A stretch of 64,000 bases of DNA from Candidatus Saccharimonadota bacterium (GTDB taxonomy: Bacteria; Patescibacteriota; Saccharimonadia; Saccharimonadales; Saccharimonadaceae): assembly GCA_905371715.1 (NCBI GenBank), contig CAJPLV010000003.1:1-64000 (forward strand), in the 5' to 3' direction. A program made the translations under genes and the position numbers. Positions 36,262-44,014 of this stretch are shown here, piece by piece (position 1 is the stretch's first letter; every line of letters starts with the position of its first letter). The notes beneath the pieces were generated by a model. That model saw nothing but the letters and a program-made list of their open reading frames with translations. It had not been told where the DNA came from and did no database searches.

Positions 36262-37079
36262 GGCGCGGCCGCTCCGAAATGTTTTTTGACGAGCGCGTCG
36301 TAGCGCCCGTCTTTCTTCATGGCCTTAATGCTGTCGTTCACTTGCTTGAGCAGCTCGGTGTTGCCTTTTTTGATGGCGATAGCGTAATCTTCTTTCGTTA
36401 GGTCGCGCGCCAGCATGGTGAGACTCGGGTTCGTCGCTAAATATTGCGTCGCTGGACCGTTGTCCATGATTGCCGCGTCGATACGCCGCGCATTCAGCTC
36501 TTGCATAACGTTCGACGTCGCGGGCAACTGCACGACCGACGCGCCGGTGATTTTATGCGCCAGCGTGTCGCCCGTCGTGCCGAGCTGCACGCCGATACGC
36601 TTGCCTTTTAGATCATCGACCGACTCGACCGTTGAGCCGGTTTTCGGTACGACAACTCTTTGCGCCGCCGAATAGTAGGTGGTAGAAAAGGCGGCGTTTT
36701 TGGCGCGCTCCGGCGTGACAGTCATGCCGGCGGCAATTAAATCAATCCGCCCTGCCTGTAGCGCCGGCAGCAAGCCATCAAACGATATTTCCTCAATCTG
36801 CAGCGAGCGGTTTGTATCTTTAGCGATTTCACGCACCAAATCGACATCAAATCCAACAACATTTTGCCCGTTTTTGTACTCAAACGGCTTGAAACCGGGG
36901 TCGGTGCCCATAATTAGCGTTTTCTCAAGTCCGCTACCCGATGAGCTGGTGTGCTGGGCGCTGCCTGGATTGATTTCAGTGTCCCAGTACATATAGCCGA
37001 TCGCCGCGACCACGAGCGCGCCAAGCGTTAACCATTTTATCCGTGCAACTACTTTTTTCTGCTTTGCTGCCCACCGCAT
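36258..37079 (-). CDS. Amino-acid ABC transporter substrate-binding protein, membrane-anchored
   Basis: 273 residues. A basic start and one hydrophobic helix (about 15-30) with no lipobox Cys, so it is probably tethered by this helix. The SBP_bac_3 fold follows (MGTDPGFKPFEYKNGQNVVG, then GFDVDLVREIAKD). It should deliver amino acids to the permease, useful to a host-dependent cell without full amino-acid synthesis. TATACT ends 8 nt before the ATG; no SD. Confidence 0.9.
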   Translation of the reverse strand: MRWAAKQKKVVARIKWLTLGALVVAAIGYMYWDTEINPGSAQHTSSSGSGLEKTLIMGTDPGFKPFEYKNGQNVVGFDVDLVREIAKDTNRSLQIEEISFDGLLPALQAGRIDLIAAGMTVTPERAKNAAFSTTYYSAAQRVVVPKTGSTVESVDDLKGKRIGVQLGTTGDTLAHKITGASVVQLPATSNVMQELNARRIDAAIMDNGPATQYLATNPSLTMLARDLTKEDYAIAIKKGNTELLKQVNDSIKAMKKDGRYDALVKKHFGAAAP

Positions 37080-37212
37080 ATAAATTTAGTATAAGCGGAT
37101 AGACGGATTAGCGCAAGTATTAGTTCTCTAGCCAATGTTAATAGTATTGTTGAGAGCTGGGCATAATTTAGCAAGCAGCGACGCAATAGCCGAATCATTC
37201 TGAATAAACTAC

Positions 37213-37241
37213 TTGAACAATGCTTGGAAAAGAGGGATAAT
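37213..37241 (+). promoter_or_regulatory. Promoter of the first CYTH gene
   Basis: TTGAAC, 17-nt spacer, GATAAT; the gene has AAAGG before its ATG. Confidence 0.5.
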
Positions 37242-37285
37242 AAATATAACTTTTGACACTACATCCCTTTAAGAAAGGCCTTGCA

Positions 37286-37852
37286 ATGACCAAACCCCTC
37301 ATTGAAGTTGAACGCAAACGCATATTTACCGGTAGCGTTGATACGTTTATCGCAATGCTAAAAGCGCACGGCTTCGCACAGACTAGCCAATTGCACGAAA
37401 ATGATACTTATTATTCCCGCCCCGATGTTAATTTCATGCAGACTGTTGAATGCTTGCGCGTACGTGAGCGCGACGGATTTACTGAGGTGACATACAAGCC
37501 GGCAACATCGCAGGCAACAAGTACAAACGATGGCGCGATAATGAAGCCAGAGACAAATTTATCAATCGCGCCAAACAGCGCGGCAACCGCCAAACAATTG
37601 CTCGCAAACCTTGGCATGATAGAACTAGTGACGGTTACTAAATTCCGACGTACATTTACCTCGGCGGCATACCCTAATACTGTAGTTGCGATTGATGAAA
37701 TCATGGATGTCGGAACATTCATTGAAACAGAGGTAACGCTTGCGGATAAAGCAGCAGCGCTTCAAACTGTTGACAAGTTAGAACGACTACTTGATATAGA
37801 CACGCTTCCTCTTGCAACGAAGCCGTATCGCGATATGTGTATGAAGGCGTAG
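37286..37852 (+). CDS. CYTH-domain protein (class IV adenylate-cyclase-like)
   Basis: 188 residues. The ExExK signature is present near the start (IEVERKRIF), then YYSRPDVNF, CLRVRERDGFTEVTYK and VVAIDEIMDVGTFIETEV with alternating charged residues that line a CYTH tunnel. Such proteins cleave or bind triphosphates; the substrate cannot be told from sequence alone. Start at ATG 37286. Confidence 0.8.
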   Translation: MTKPLIEVERKRIFTGSVDTFIAMLKAHGFAQTSQLHENDTYYSRPDVNFMQTVECLRVRERDGFTEVTYKPATSQATSTNDGAIMKPETNLSIAPNSAATAKQLLANLGMIELVTVTKFRRTFTSAAYPNTVVAIDEIMDVGTFIETEVTLADKAAALQTVDKLERLLDIDTLPLATKPYRDMCMKA

Positions 37853-37878
37853 CACGCGCTTAGAACGGATGTAGCTGA

Positions 37879-37911
37879 AAAACCGAGGGCGCATGATAAT
37901 CTCTCGGTTTT
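37879..37911. terminator. Bidirectional terminator between the CYTH gene and fusA
   Basis: AAAACCGAG / CTCGGTTTT (37879-37887 with 37903-37911) between convergent genes. Confidence 0.75.
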
Positions 37912-37936
37912 GCGTATTGCTGCAGAAAATGAGCGG

Positions 37937-40024
37937 TTACTTTGAGCGCTTCTCAATAATTTCCTGCGCTACGTTCGGCGGAACTTCTTCGTAGTGCGCC
38001 AGCTCCATCGTGCTGGCGGCACGACCCTGGCTCATGCTACGGATATCGCTGGTGTAGCCAAACATATTAGCGAGCGGCACAATCGCCTTGATAAGTTTCG
38101 CACCGCCCATCAAATCTTCCATTGCCTCGATACGGCCGCGGCGCGAGTTTAAGTCGCCGATAATGTCGCCCATAAACTCTTCCGGTGTCGTCACTTCAAC
38201 GTGCATAACCGGCTCAAGCAATACCGGATTGGCTTGCTTTATACCGGCGCGCGCTGCCAAACTACCCGCCAAGCTAAACGCCAGCTCGCTGGAGTCGACA
38301 TCGTGGTAGCTACCGTCGTAGAGCGTGGCTTTGACGTCGACTACCGGATAACCCGCAATGACGCCGCCGTTTAGCGTCTCGACGATACCTTTTTGCACCG
38401 CCGGGCGATATTCTTGCGGCACTACGCCGCCCTTGATTTCGTCGATAAACTCAAAGCCCTTTCCAGTTTCGTTCGGTTCAAAGCGCACCCATACATCACC
38501 ATACTGGCCACGGCCGCCGGACTGCTTAGCATGCTTACCCTGCACCTCCGCCGTGCCCTTAATGGTTTCGCGGTAGGCAACTTGCGGCTCGCCGACATTT
38601 GCTTCAACGTTAAATTCACGCTTCATACGGTCGATGAGGATTTCGAGATGAAGCTCGCCCATACCGGACATAATCGTCTGACCGGTGTCTTCGTCGGTAT
38701 GAATGCGGAATGTCGGGTCTTCCTCCGCGAGGCGCTGCAGAGCAATGCCCATTTTCTCTTGGTCGGCTTTCGTTTTCGGCTCAACGGCGATTGATACCGG
38801 CGGGTCGGGAAACTCAATCGACTCAAGCGCGATCGGGTGCGCCGCATCCGCTAATGTATTACCGGTGTACGTATTCTTCAAACCAACGACCGCCGCGATG
38901 TCGCCCGCGCCGACCGAATCAATGTCCTCGCGCTTATCGGCATGCATGCGCACGATACGCCCGATACGTTCTTTCTCGCCTGTCGTCGTATTGAGCACGT
39001 AGCTGCCAGCTTTCAGTACGCCCGAATATACGCGGACAAAGATCAGCTTGCCAACAAACGGATCAGCGGCAATCTTAAACGCCAGCGCCGCCATCGGCTC
39101 TTTGTTATCCGGCTTGCGACCAACCTCGTCGCCCGTCTTCGGGTTTTTGCCCCAAATTTCGTCGACATCAAGCGGGCTTGGCAAATAATCCGTCATGATA
39201 TCAAGCAGTTTTTCGACGATCACACCGCGGCCATCGCCGCCCGTTACCAAGAAGAAGTCACCTTCTAGTACGCGCTTGCGCAATGCCATTTTTAGCTCGT
39301 CTTTGGTGATTGATTCTTCGCCTTCGTCCAGGAATTTCATCATCAATTCGTCGTCGGCTTCGACGGCGTTTTCGACCAGCAGACTGCGGGCATTTTTGGC
39401 TTTTTCTAGCATATCAGCTGGAATTTCGCCCTCAATCAGCTGTTTGTCGGTGAAATCGTTGTAGGTGTAGGCTTTCATTTCTACTAGGTCGACCACGCCG
39501 CAAACGTCTTTTTCGAAGCCGATCGGCAAGTGAATCGGGAAGGCTTGTTTGCTCAAGCGATTGTGAATGCTTTCGAGCGACTTATAAAAATCGCCGCCAG
39601 TTTGGTTGATTTTGTTGATGAAGCAAACGCGCGGCACGCCGTACTTGTTCGCCTGGCGCCACACCGTTTCGGACTGCGCCTCGACGCCCATTTTGCCATC
39701 AAAAACCGTGACAGCGCCGTCCAGCACACGAAGCGAGCGCTCCACCTCGGCCGTAAAGTCGATGTGCCCCGGCGTGTCGATGATGTTGATTTTGTGACCT
39801 TTCCAAAAACAAGTCACGGCAGCCGAAGTGATGGTGATGCCGCGTTCTTTTTCCTGCGCCATCCAGTCGGTGGTCGCTCCGTCGCCGTCACCTTTCACCT
39901 CGCCGATTTTGTGATTGATACCGGTACGATACAAAATACCCTCGGTGGTGGTGGTTTTGCCCGCGTCAATATGCGCGATAATACCAACATTTCTAAAGTT
40001 TTTTAGTGGAACATTCGTTGCCAT
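37937..40024 (-). CDS. fusA: Translation elongation factor EF-G
   Basis: 695 residues. G1 [13 protein letters not shown]3 DTPGHIDF, G4 INKIN, and domains II-V complete (…[20 protein letters not shown]). AGGAAA precedes the ATG. Monocistronic by the look of the promoter and terminator. Confidence 0.98.
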   Translation of the reverse strand: MATNVPLKNFRNVGIIAHIDAGKTTTTEGILYRTGINHKIGEVKGDGDGATTDWMAQEKERGITITSAAVTCFWKGHKINIIDTPGHIDFTAEVERSLRVLDGAVTVFDGKMGVEAQSETVWRQANKYGVPRVCFINKINQTGGDFYKSLESIHNRLSKQAFPIHLPIGFEKDVCGVVDLVEMKAYTYNDFTDKQLIEGEIPADMLEKAKNARSLLVENAVEADDELMMKFLDEGEESITKDELKMALRKRVLEGDFFLVTGGDGRGVIVEKLLDIMTDYLPSPLDVDEIWGKNPKTGDEVGRKPDNKEPMAALAFKIAADPFVGKLIFVRVYSGVLKAGSYVLNTTTGEKERIGRIVRMHADKREDIDSVGAGDIAAVVGLKNTYTGNTLADAAHPIALESIEFPDPPVSIAVEPKTKADQEKMGIALQRLAEEDPTFRIHTDEDTGQTIMSGMGELHLEILIDRMKREFNVEANVGEPQVAYRETIKGTAEVQGKHAKQSGGRGQYGDVWVRFEPNETGKGFEFIDEIKGGVVPQEYRPAVQKGIVETLNGGVIAGYPVVDVKATLYDGSYHDVDSSELAFSLAGSLAARAGIKQANPVLLEPVMHVEVTTPEEFMGDIIGDLNSRRGRIEAMEDLMGGAKLIKAIVPLANMFGYTSDIRSMSQGRAASTMELAHYEEVPPNVAQEIIEKRSK

Positions 40025-40101
40025 GAGGTTTCCTTTAACTTAAATAATATTATCCGAGTTTTTGGCTATTTTTTGCCACCAAAAAACTACTATTACTGGC
40101 T

Positions 40102-40110
40102 ATTATATCA
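40102..40110 (-). promoter_or_regulatory. Extended -10 promoter of fusA
   Basis: Minus strand TGATATAAT, about 77 nt before the ATG. Confidence 0.6.
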
Positions 40111-40158
40111 GATTTATTCTTGTAAATATAGTGCCTGACTTACGCCAGCATAAGACGG

Positions 40159-40403
40159 CTAATACTGCGGCGGCCAATTTTGCGGCGGAAATGGCGGTTG
40201 CGGCGGGAGCTGGCTCGGAGCTAAGGCTGACTTTCGGCGCACCGCAAAGTAGATAATCAAGCAAATCCCTGCAATAAACGCTATTCCCGTGATAGACCCG
40301 ATAACGATAACCGCGACGACAACGAGCTTGTTGGGCTTTTTGCCGAGCGCGTTTGCCGCTTCTTTTTTAATGTAGGCGCGGTAGGCTTCAACTTATTACG
40401 CAT
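40159..40403 (-). pseudogene. Small Pro-rich single-pass membrane protein with frameshift
   Basis: A frame starting VEAYRAYIKKEAANALGKKP, followed by a hydrophobic helix (VVVAVIVIGSITGIAFIAG), a short basic turn and a Pro/Gln-rich tail (PPQPPFPPQNWPPQY), ends at TAG 40159-40161. It has no start codon: a TAA lies just before GTT 40392. Only 11 nt upstream, ATG 40403 lies in another frame behind an extended -10 TGCTACAAT (40410-40418) that ends 6 nt before it, like other genes here. A one-base loss in AATAA would explain both. Could be a read error. Confidence 0.6.
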
Positions 40404-40431
40404 GCGCTTATTGTAGCATATGCGCGGCAAA

Positions 40432-40463
40432 ACAAAACACTCTCCGCAGGGAGAGCGTTTTAC
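40432..40463 (-). terminator. Terminator of rpsL-rpsG
   Basis: AAAACGCTCTCCC / GGAGAGTGTTTT on the minus strand with a 3-nt loop, then TGTTTTG. Confidence 0.8.
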
Positions 40464-40490
40464 GCCCCTTCTATTTTTTACGGCGTTCGC

Positions 40491-40970
40491 CTAGCCGCGC
40501 GCGAAATGCGCGAAAGCGCGGTTGGCTTCCGCCATTTTGTGCGTGTCTTCTTTCTTCTTGAACGCAATGCCGGTTTCGTTGACGGCGTCGACAATTTCAG
40601 TCGCGAGGCGCTTGCTGTACGACATGCCGCTTTTGCTGCGCGCCGCCTGCACCAGCCACATAAACGCGAAGTGCTGCTGGCGGTGGCCCTGAATCGGAAA
40701 TGGAATCTGATAGTTCGCACCGCCGACACGACGAGATTTTACCTCAAATGCTGGGCTGATGTTTTTAATGCAAGCCTCAAAAACCTCCAACGGCTCTTCG
40801 CTCTTGAGCGTTTTCGCCGCCTGCTCAAGCGCGCTGTAAACGGCGCGCTCAGCAACTTGTTTTTTGCCATTAAGCATTGATTTATTGATCAAGCGCTGCA
40901 CGAGCACGCTCTGGTACTTGCGATCCGGCTTGATAGTGCGCTGCAATTTCTTCGTGACTTTACGAGGCAT
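40491..40970 (-). CDS. rpsG: Ribosomal protein S7
   Basis: 159 residues. INKSMLNGKKQVAERAVYSA, RRVGGANYQIPFPI and the end KMAEANRAFAHFARG are typical. Confidence 0.96.
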   Translation of the reverse strand: MPRKVTKKLQRTIKPDRKYQSVLVQRLINKSMLNGKKQVAERAVYSALEQAAKTLKSEEPLEVFEACIKNISPAFEVKSRRVGGANYQIPFPIQGHRQQHFAFMWLVQAARSKSGMSYSKRLATEIVDAVNETGIAFKKKEDTHKMAEANRAFAHFARG

Positions 40971-40972
40971 GA

Positions 40973-41386
40973 TTACTTATCCTCCTTTTTCGTACCATAT
41001 TTTGAACGGCCTTGTTTGCGTTTGGAGACGCCTTGCAAGTCAAGCGCGCCGCGCACGATATGGTAGCGCACACCCGGCAAGTCCGGCACGCGGCCGCCGC
41101 GTACGAGCACGACTGCGTGCTCCTGCAAATTGTGCCCTTCGCCGCCAATATACGCCCAAACTTCGTACCCGTTCGTCAGGCGCACGCGCGCAACTTTACG
41201 GAGCGCAGAGTTAGGCTTTTTCGGCGTTTTAGTCGTCACTTTCACGCATACGCCGCGCTTGAGCGGTGCATTTTGGTTATAGTACCGAACTTTCAGCGCA
41301 TTATGAATACGCCCAAGCGCTGGAGACTTCGACTTTTTTGCCGCTGTCTTGCGCGACTTGCGCACCAGCTGATTGATGGTTGGCAT
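40973..41386 (-). CDS. rpsL: Ribosomal protein S12
   Basis: 137 residues. [11 protein letters not shown] start, [20 protein letters not shown] and [16 protein letters not shown] carry the streptomycin-site loops. First gene of a two-gene unit; fusA and tuf are not linked as in the classical str operon. Confidence 0.97.
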   Translation of the reverse strand: MPTINQLVRKSRKTAAKKSKSPALGRIHNALKVRYYNQNAPLKRGVCVKVTTKTPKKPNSALRKVARVRLTNGYEVWAYIGGEGHNLQEHAVVLVRGGRVPDLPGVRYHIVRGALDLQGVSKRKQGRSKYGTKKEDK

Positions 41387-41535
41387 AAATCATCCATTCC
41401 TTTTCATTACACTTATCTTCTTGGCGGAGCTTGCTAAAGGCTCTGCGGATGCATGAGCACGGCAGCAACCCGCCTCATGCGTCTGATTTTACGCGCCGAG
41501 ATTATCCTAGCGGCGAATCAGAGAAACTCTCTGTT

Positions 41536-41565
41536 ATTATAGCACGGTTGGTGGCATTTTGTCTA
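41536..41565 (-). promoter_or_regulatory. Promoter of rpsL-rpsG
   Basis: Minus strand TAGACA, 18-nt spacer, TATAAT with TGC extension. A leader of about 140 nt (41387-41530) follows with no ORF I can support. Confidence 0.75.
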
Positions 41566-41651
41566 GATAGGATAATGTATAAAGCTGATTTTTAGAGCGA
41601 CGGTTTTTGGCTTGTTTTAGACCTATCATACCCGAATTTTACCGCAAACTA

Positions 41652-41680
41652 TTGACTTTGGGCGGCAAGTATGATATATA
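41652..41680 (+). promoter_or_regulatory. Promoter of the structured transcript divergent from rpsL
   Basis: TTGACT, 17-nt spacer, TATATA. Transcription would start near 41687. Confidence 0.7.
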
Positions 41681-41746
41681 TATCAGCTTTTCGCACAATC
41701 CCGTGCGAGGAGTAGGATCTTGAGAAGAAAAAGGAGGGGTAAAGCT

Positions 41747-41842
41747 ATGCTTTACCTTAGGTGCGAAGATGAGCCCCCGTACAAGCCCCGCCCCTGGTGG
41801 CGGCGAACTCTTGATAGGGCTCGCCGCCTGTTCAGGCGGTAG
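41747..41842 (+). CDS. 31-residue Arg-rich small ORF in the structured transcript
   Basis: AAGGAGGGG (41731-41739) lies 7 nt before the ATG. The product starts MLYLRCEDEPPYKPRPWW and ends RARRLFRR, basic with a WW pair. The ATG falls in the 3-nt loop and first pair of a perfect 8-bp hairpin, so its use could be controlled by folding. No homologue recognised. It may be a leader peptide or a small protein. Confidence 0.45.
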   Translation: MLYLRCEDEPPYKPRPWWRRTLDRARRLFRR

Positions 41843-41884
41843 TCTCTAGGCGTTGCCGCCCCCATGCTTTGGTTTATCTGAAGT

Positions 41885-42070
41885 ATGGGGGGCGGCACTC
41901 CATTCCGAACTCTGTTTAGAGTTCTGAGTTTCCCGCCTAGGCTTTTCGGGCTTATGGTTTTCGCTCCCTTTCTTTTCTTTATCATAGCTTACTGCTTTGA
42001 GCTATCCTCTACTTTCTTAGTTGGATTGCTTGGCAGTTTAGCTGTATTTTTTATAAAAAGAGTTATCTGA
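41885..42070 (+). CDS. Possible 61-residue hydrophobic protein
   Basis: Two hydrophobic segments (about 22-38 and 42-56) end in KRVI. It has no SD and its ATG is in a hairpin arm, so the real start may be the internal ATG at 41954 (MVFAPFLFF...). It shares the transcript with the small ORF upstream. Coding status is uncertain. Confidence 0.35.
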   Translation: MGGGTPFRTLFRVLSFPPRLFGLMVFAPFLFFIIAYCFELSSTFLVGLLGSLAVFFIKRVI

Positions 42071-42102
42071 TTGATTATTCTTTCTTATGGCTCTTTGTTT
42101 CT

Positions 42103-42145
42103 GCCCAAGCTGCATGTTTTGTATAATGTGCGCTTGGGCTTTTTT
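42103..42145 (+). terminator. Terminator of the structured transcript
   Basis: GCCCAAGC / GCTTGGGC (42103-42110 with 42132-42139), then TTTTTT. Confidence 0.85.
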
Positions 42146-42207
42146 CTTGAGGAATAAGGACAAGCTAATATATCTAAAGCACCTGCCATCAAGAGACCGA
42201 GTCGACT

Positions 42208-42756
42208 CTATCTGTGTACGCTGCCATCAAATCGCAACTCCGCAACCGTTTTCAGGTTGATGCCGATTTCTTTATACAGCTCGTCGGTATTTTTGTACAC
42301 TGCGTCGTTCGGCGAATACCCGAGCTTCGTAATCATAGTCGTAACTTGATCGCTGCTGCCACCTTCAATTTCGGCGTAATCGTCAAGAAACGGCCACGAA
42401 TCCACAGTAATTTGCACGCCGTCCAGCATATATTCTTCGCGCCGATTTTCCTGGTAGCCGCGCGGTTTCAGCCCAAGCGCCACCAATACATCAAGCGCTT
42501 GATCAAAATCGTCAACAACAATCTCTTTTTCAATCGTCCCGTCGACCGTATCGTTCATGATTTCTTTGCATGTGATCGTCGTGCGGCTACCGTCTGTCCG
42601 TAAGCGCACCCATTTATTTGCCTGCGCTGGAATCGTGTCAAACACGTAGCGGCGAAATTGGTAGCTGCCGGTTTTCTTCGCGCCAAGCAATTCAACCCGC
42701 TGCACGAATTGCGCCGTATTGATATGTAAAATTTTTGCTTCGTACTCTATGCTCAT
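42208..42756 (-). CDS. CYTH-domain protein (class IV adenylate-cyclase-like), second copy
   Basis: 182 residues. ExExK signature as EYEAK at residues 4-8, then WVRLRTDGSRTTITCKE, ENRREEYMLDGVQITVDSWP and DDYAEIEGGSSDQV match the CyaB/CYTH tunnel fold. Start at the second of two ATGs, 6 nt after GGAGG. Distinct in sequence from the CYTH protein at 37286. Substrate unknown. Confidence 0.82.
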   Translation of the reverse strand: MSIEYEAKILHINTAQFVQRVELLGAKKTGSYQFRRYVFDTIPAQANKWVRLRTDGSRTTITCKEIMNDTVDGTIEKEIVVDDFDQALDVLVALGLKPRGYQENRREEYMLDGVQITVDSWPFLDDYAEIEGGSSDQVTTMITKLGYSPNDAVYKNTDELYKEIGINLKTVAELRFDGSVHR

Positions 42757-42778
42757 CATGCGCCTCCTATTTTTGCCT

Positions 42779-42807
42779 ATTATGGCAGGTTGTATGTACG
42801 TAGTAAA
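42779..42807 (-). promoter_or_regulatory. Promoter of the second CYTH gene
   Basis: Minus strand TTTACT, 17-nt spacer, CATAAT with TGC extension. Confidence 0.6.
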
Positions 42808-42868
42808 GCGCTCGCCGCCCGCGCCCGGCTTTCGCGCTAAATCATAAGAGTTATAGTATAATATAAGC

Positions 42869-43897
42869 ATGAATCCACAACGAAATTTGAATGATAGCGA
42901 TATTGAAAATGCCGGACACCCGGGGTACGTTTCGCCGTCGGCGAACGCGGCGCCGAAGCCACTTTCGGACGGTAAATATGCGCAGCCCGTACCGCACCAA
43001 AAAGGCGTCCGCTCGTTTCATGCGCTCAAAGTGATACTGATCAGCGGATTGCTACTCGCGGCGGCGATCGGCGTGATCGCAGCCGTACTGTTGTTCGCGC
43101 AATCATCAACCAAGCGTACTGCAAACGAGCAGAAAAAGGCCGGCGAAACCAAATTAGACCCGCTCACTGCGCAGCAAACTATTGAACGCACGGCCGTGTA
43201 TTTCAAGGGGCAAGAAAAAGCTAAAACGCCGCTGACAATTCCGATCAAGGTGAAAGGCAAAAATTTTTACACCGTCATACCGGACGTTGATATTTTGCAG
43301 AGTCTTGCCGGCTACGTGCCGAAAGAAATGAGCAAGCAGCAGCGCAAGTCAATCGAAAAAAGCCTGGACTATGATAAGTTCGTCAAGAAAGTTTTTTCCG
43401 AGGGCGATGAAAAAACGGCGTATTTGGCTGATTTCACGCGCGATGACGTCGTGTGCCAGCTGAGCGTTGACCCAGCAGAGCACGACACCAAGGGCGACTG
43501 GACGGAGCTGCGCTGCTTGGATGTATCTGCCTACACGCCATACGCCGACGCTCAGCAGCCGCTCGCCAAAGCGTACAGCGCTGTTACGTCGACCGCAGCG
43601 CATTATGGATTTATCGGCAAGCCAGTGCCGAAAGACGGCGCGCTCAGCGGGTACAAACTGGTTGAAATTCCAGTCGGCGCGGTTACTAATCAGCGCATGA
43701 CGACACCCGATAATTTGGGCATGTTCTACCAGATGCCGGACGGCTTGTGGTATTATTTCCGCGACCGCAACCGCGATGTGTATGTCGAGTGCGAAAACTT
43801 CACCGGTGAAAATCAGCGGCGCGCCTACGCCGACCAGCCGTGCCGCCGCCGCTCAACTGGCACAATTGAGACCGTGAAATACGGCGGGAAGCGCTGA
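42869..43897 (+). CDS. Single-pass membrane protein with large extracytoplasmic domain, unknown
   Basis: 342 residues. A 48-residue Pro/Asn-rich cytoplasmic lead, one hydrophobic helix (about 54-76), then a soluble domain of about 260 residues with a few Cys (VVCQLSVD, LRCLDVS, YVECENF, QPCRRR) that could form disulfides outside the cell. Function unknown. TATAAT at 42857-42862 ends 6 nt before the ATG; predicted leaderless. Confidence 0.75.
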   Translation: MNPQRNLNDSDIENAGHPGYVSPSANAAPKPLSDGKYAQPVPHQKGVRSFHALKVILISGLLLAAAIGVIAAVLLFAQSSTKRTANEQKKAGETKLDPLTAQQTIERTAVYFKGQEKAKTPLTIPIKVKGKNFYTVIPDVDILQSLAGYVPKEMSKQQRKSIEKSLDYDKFVKKVFSEGDEKTAYLADFTRDDVVCQLSVDPAEHDTKGDWTELRCLDVSAYTPYADAQQPLAKAYSAVTSTAAHYGFIGKPVPKDGALSGYKLVEIPVGAVTNQRMTTPDNLGMFYQMPDGLWYYFRDRNRDVYVECENFTGENQRRAYADQPCRRRSTGTIETVKYGGKR

Positions 43898-43940
43898 TTC
43901 CGGTCGCCTCTGCAAATCAAACTGGCGTGAATAATCGCGT

Positions 43941-43981
43941 ACTAAAAACACCTTTCCCGTAAATGAGAAAGGTGTTTTTTT
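43941..43981. terminator. Bidirectional terminator after rpoC
   Basis: AAAAACACCTTTC / GAAAGGTGTTTTT with a 10-nt loop between convergent genes. Confidence 0.9.
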
Positions 43982-44014
43982 GAGCGCCGCCTCAATCTAG
44001 CGTAGCCTAACGGG

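Larger units (their letters stand above)
41687..42145 (+). ncRNA. Candidate structured RNA or structured leader, about 460 nt
   Basis: Between the promoter at 41652 and the terminator at 42103 lie many perfect stems: 41691-41696/41703-41708; 41738-41745/41749-41756; 41799-41806/41821-41828; 41824-41830/41833-41839 (cannot form with the previous one); 41854-41865/41885-41897; 41907-41913/41918-41924; and an outer stem 41846-41852/41934-41940 that closes the last two into a multi-branch junction. I see no match to tmRNA, RNase P RNA, SRP RNA or 6S RNA landmarks. Confidence 0.5.

Noticed and set aside
41752-41985. 77-codon reading frame on the minus strand across the structured region
   Set aside because: Arg/Pro-rich composition from GC-rich hairpins, no SD or promoter, and it opposes a well-supported transcript.
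41687-42145. tmRNA, RNase P RNA or group II intron as the identity of the structured transcript
   Set aside because: No tRNA-like ends, no conserved RNase P core on either strand, and no domain V; only a chance GTGCG and GAGCC similarity.
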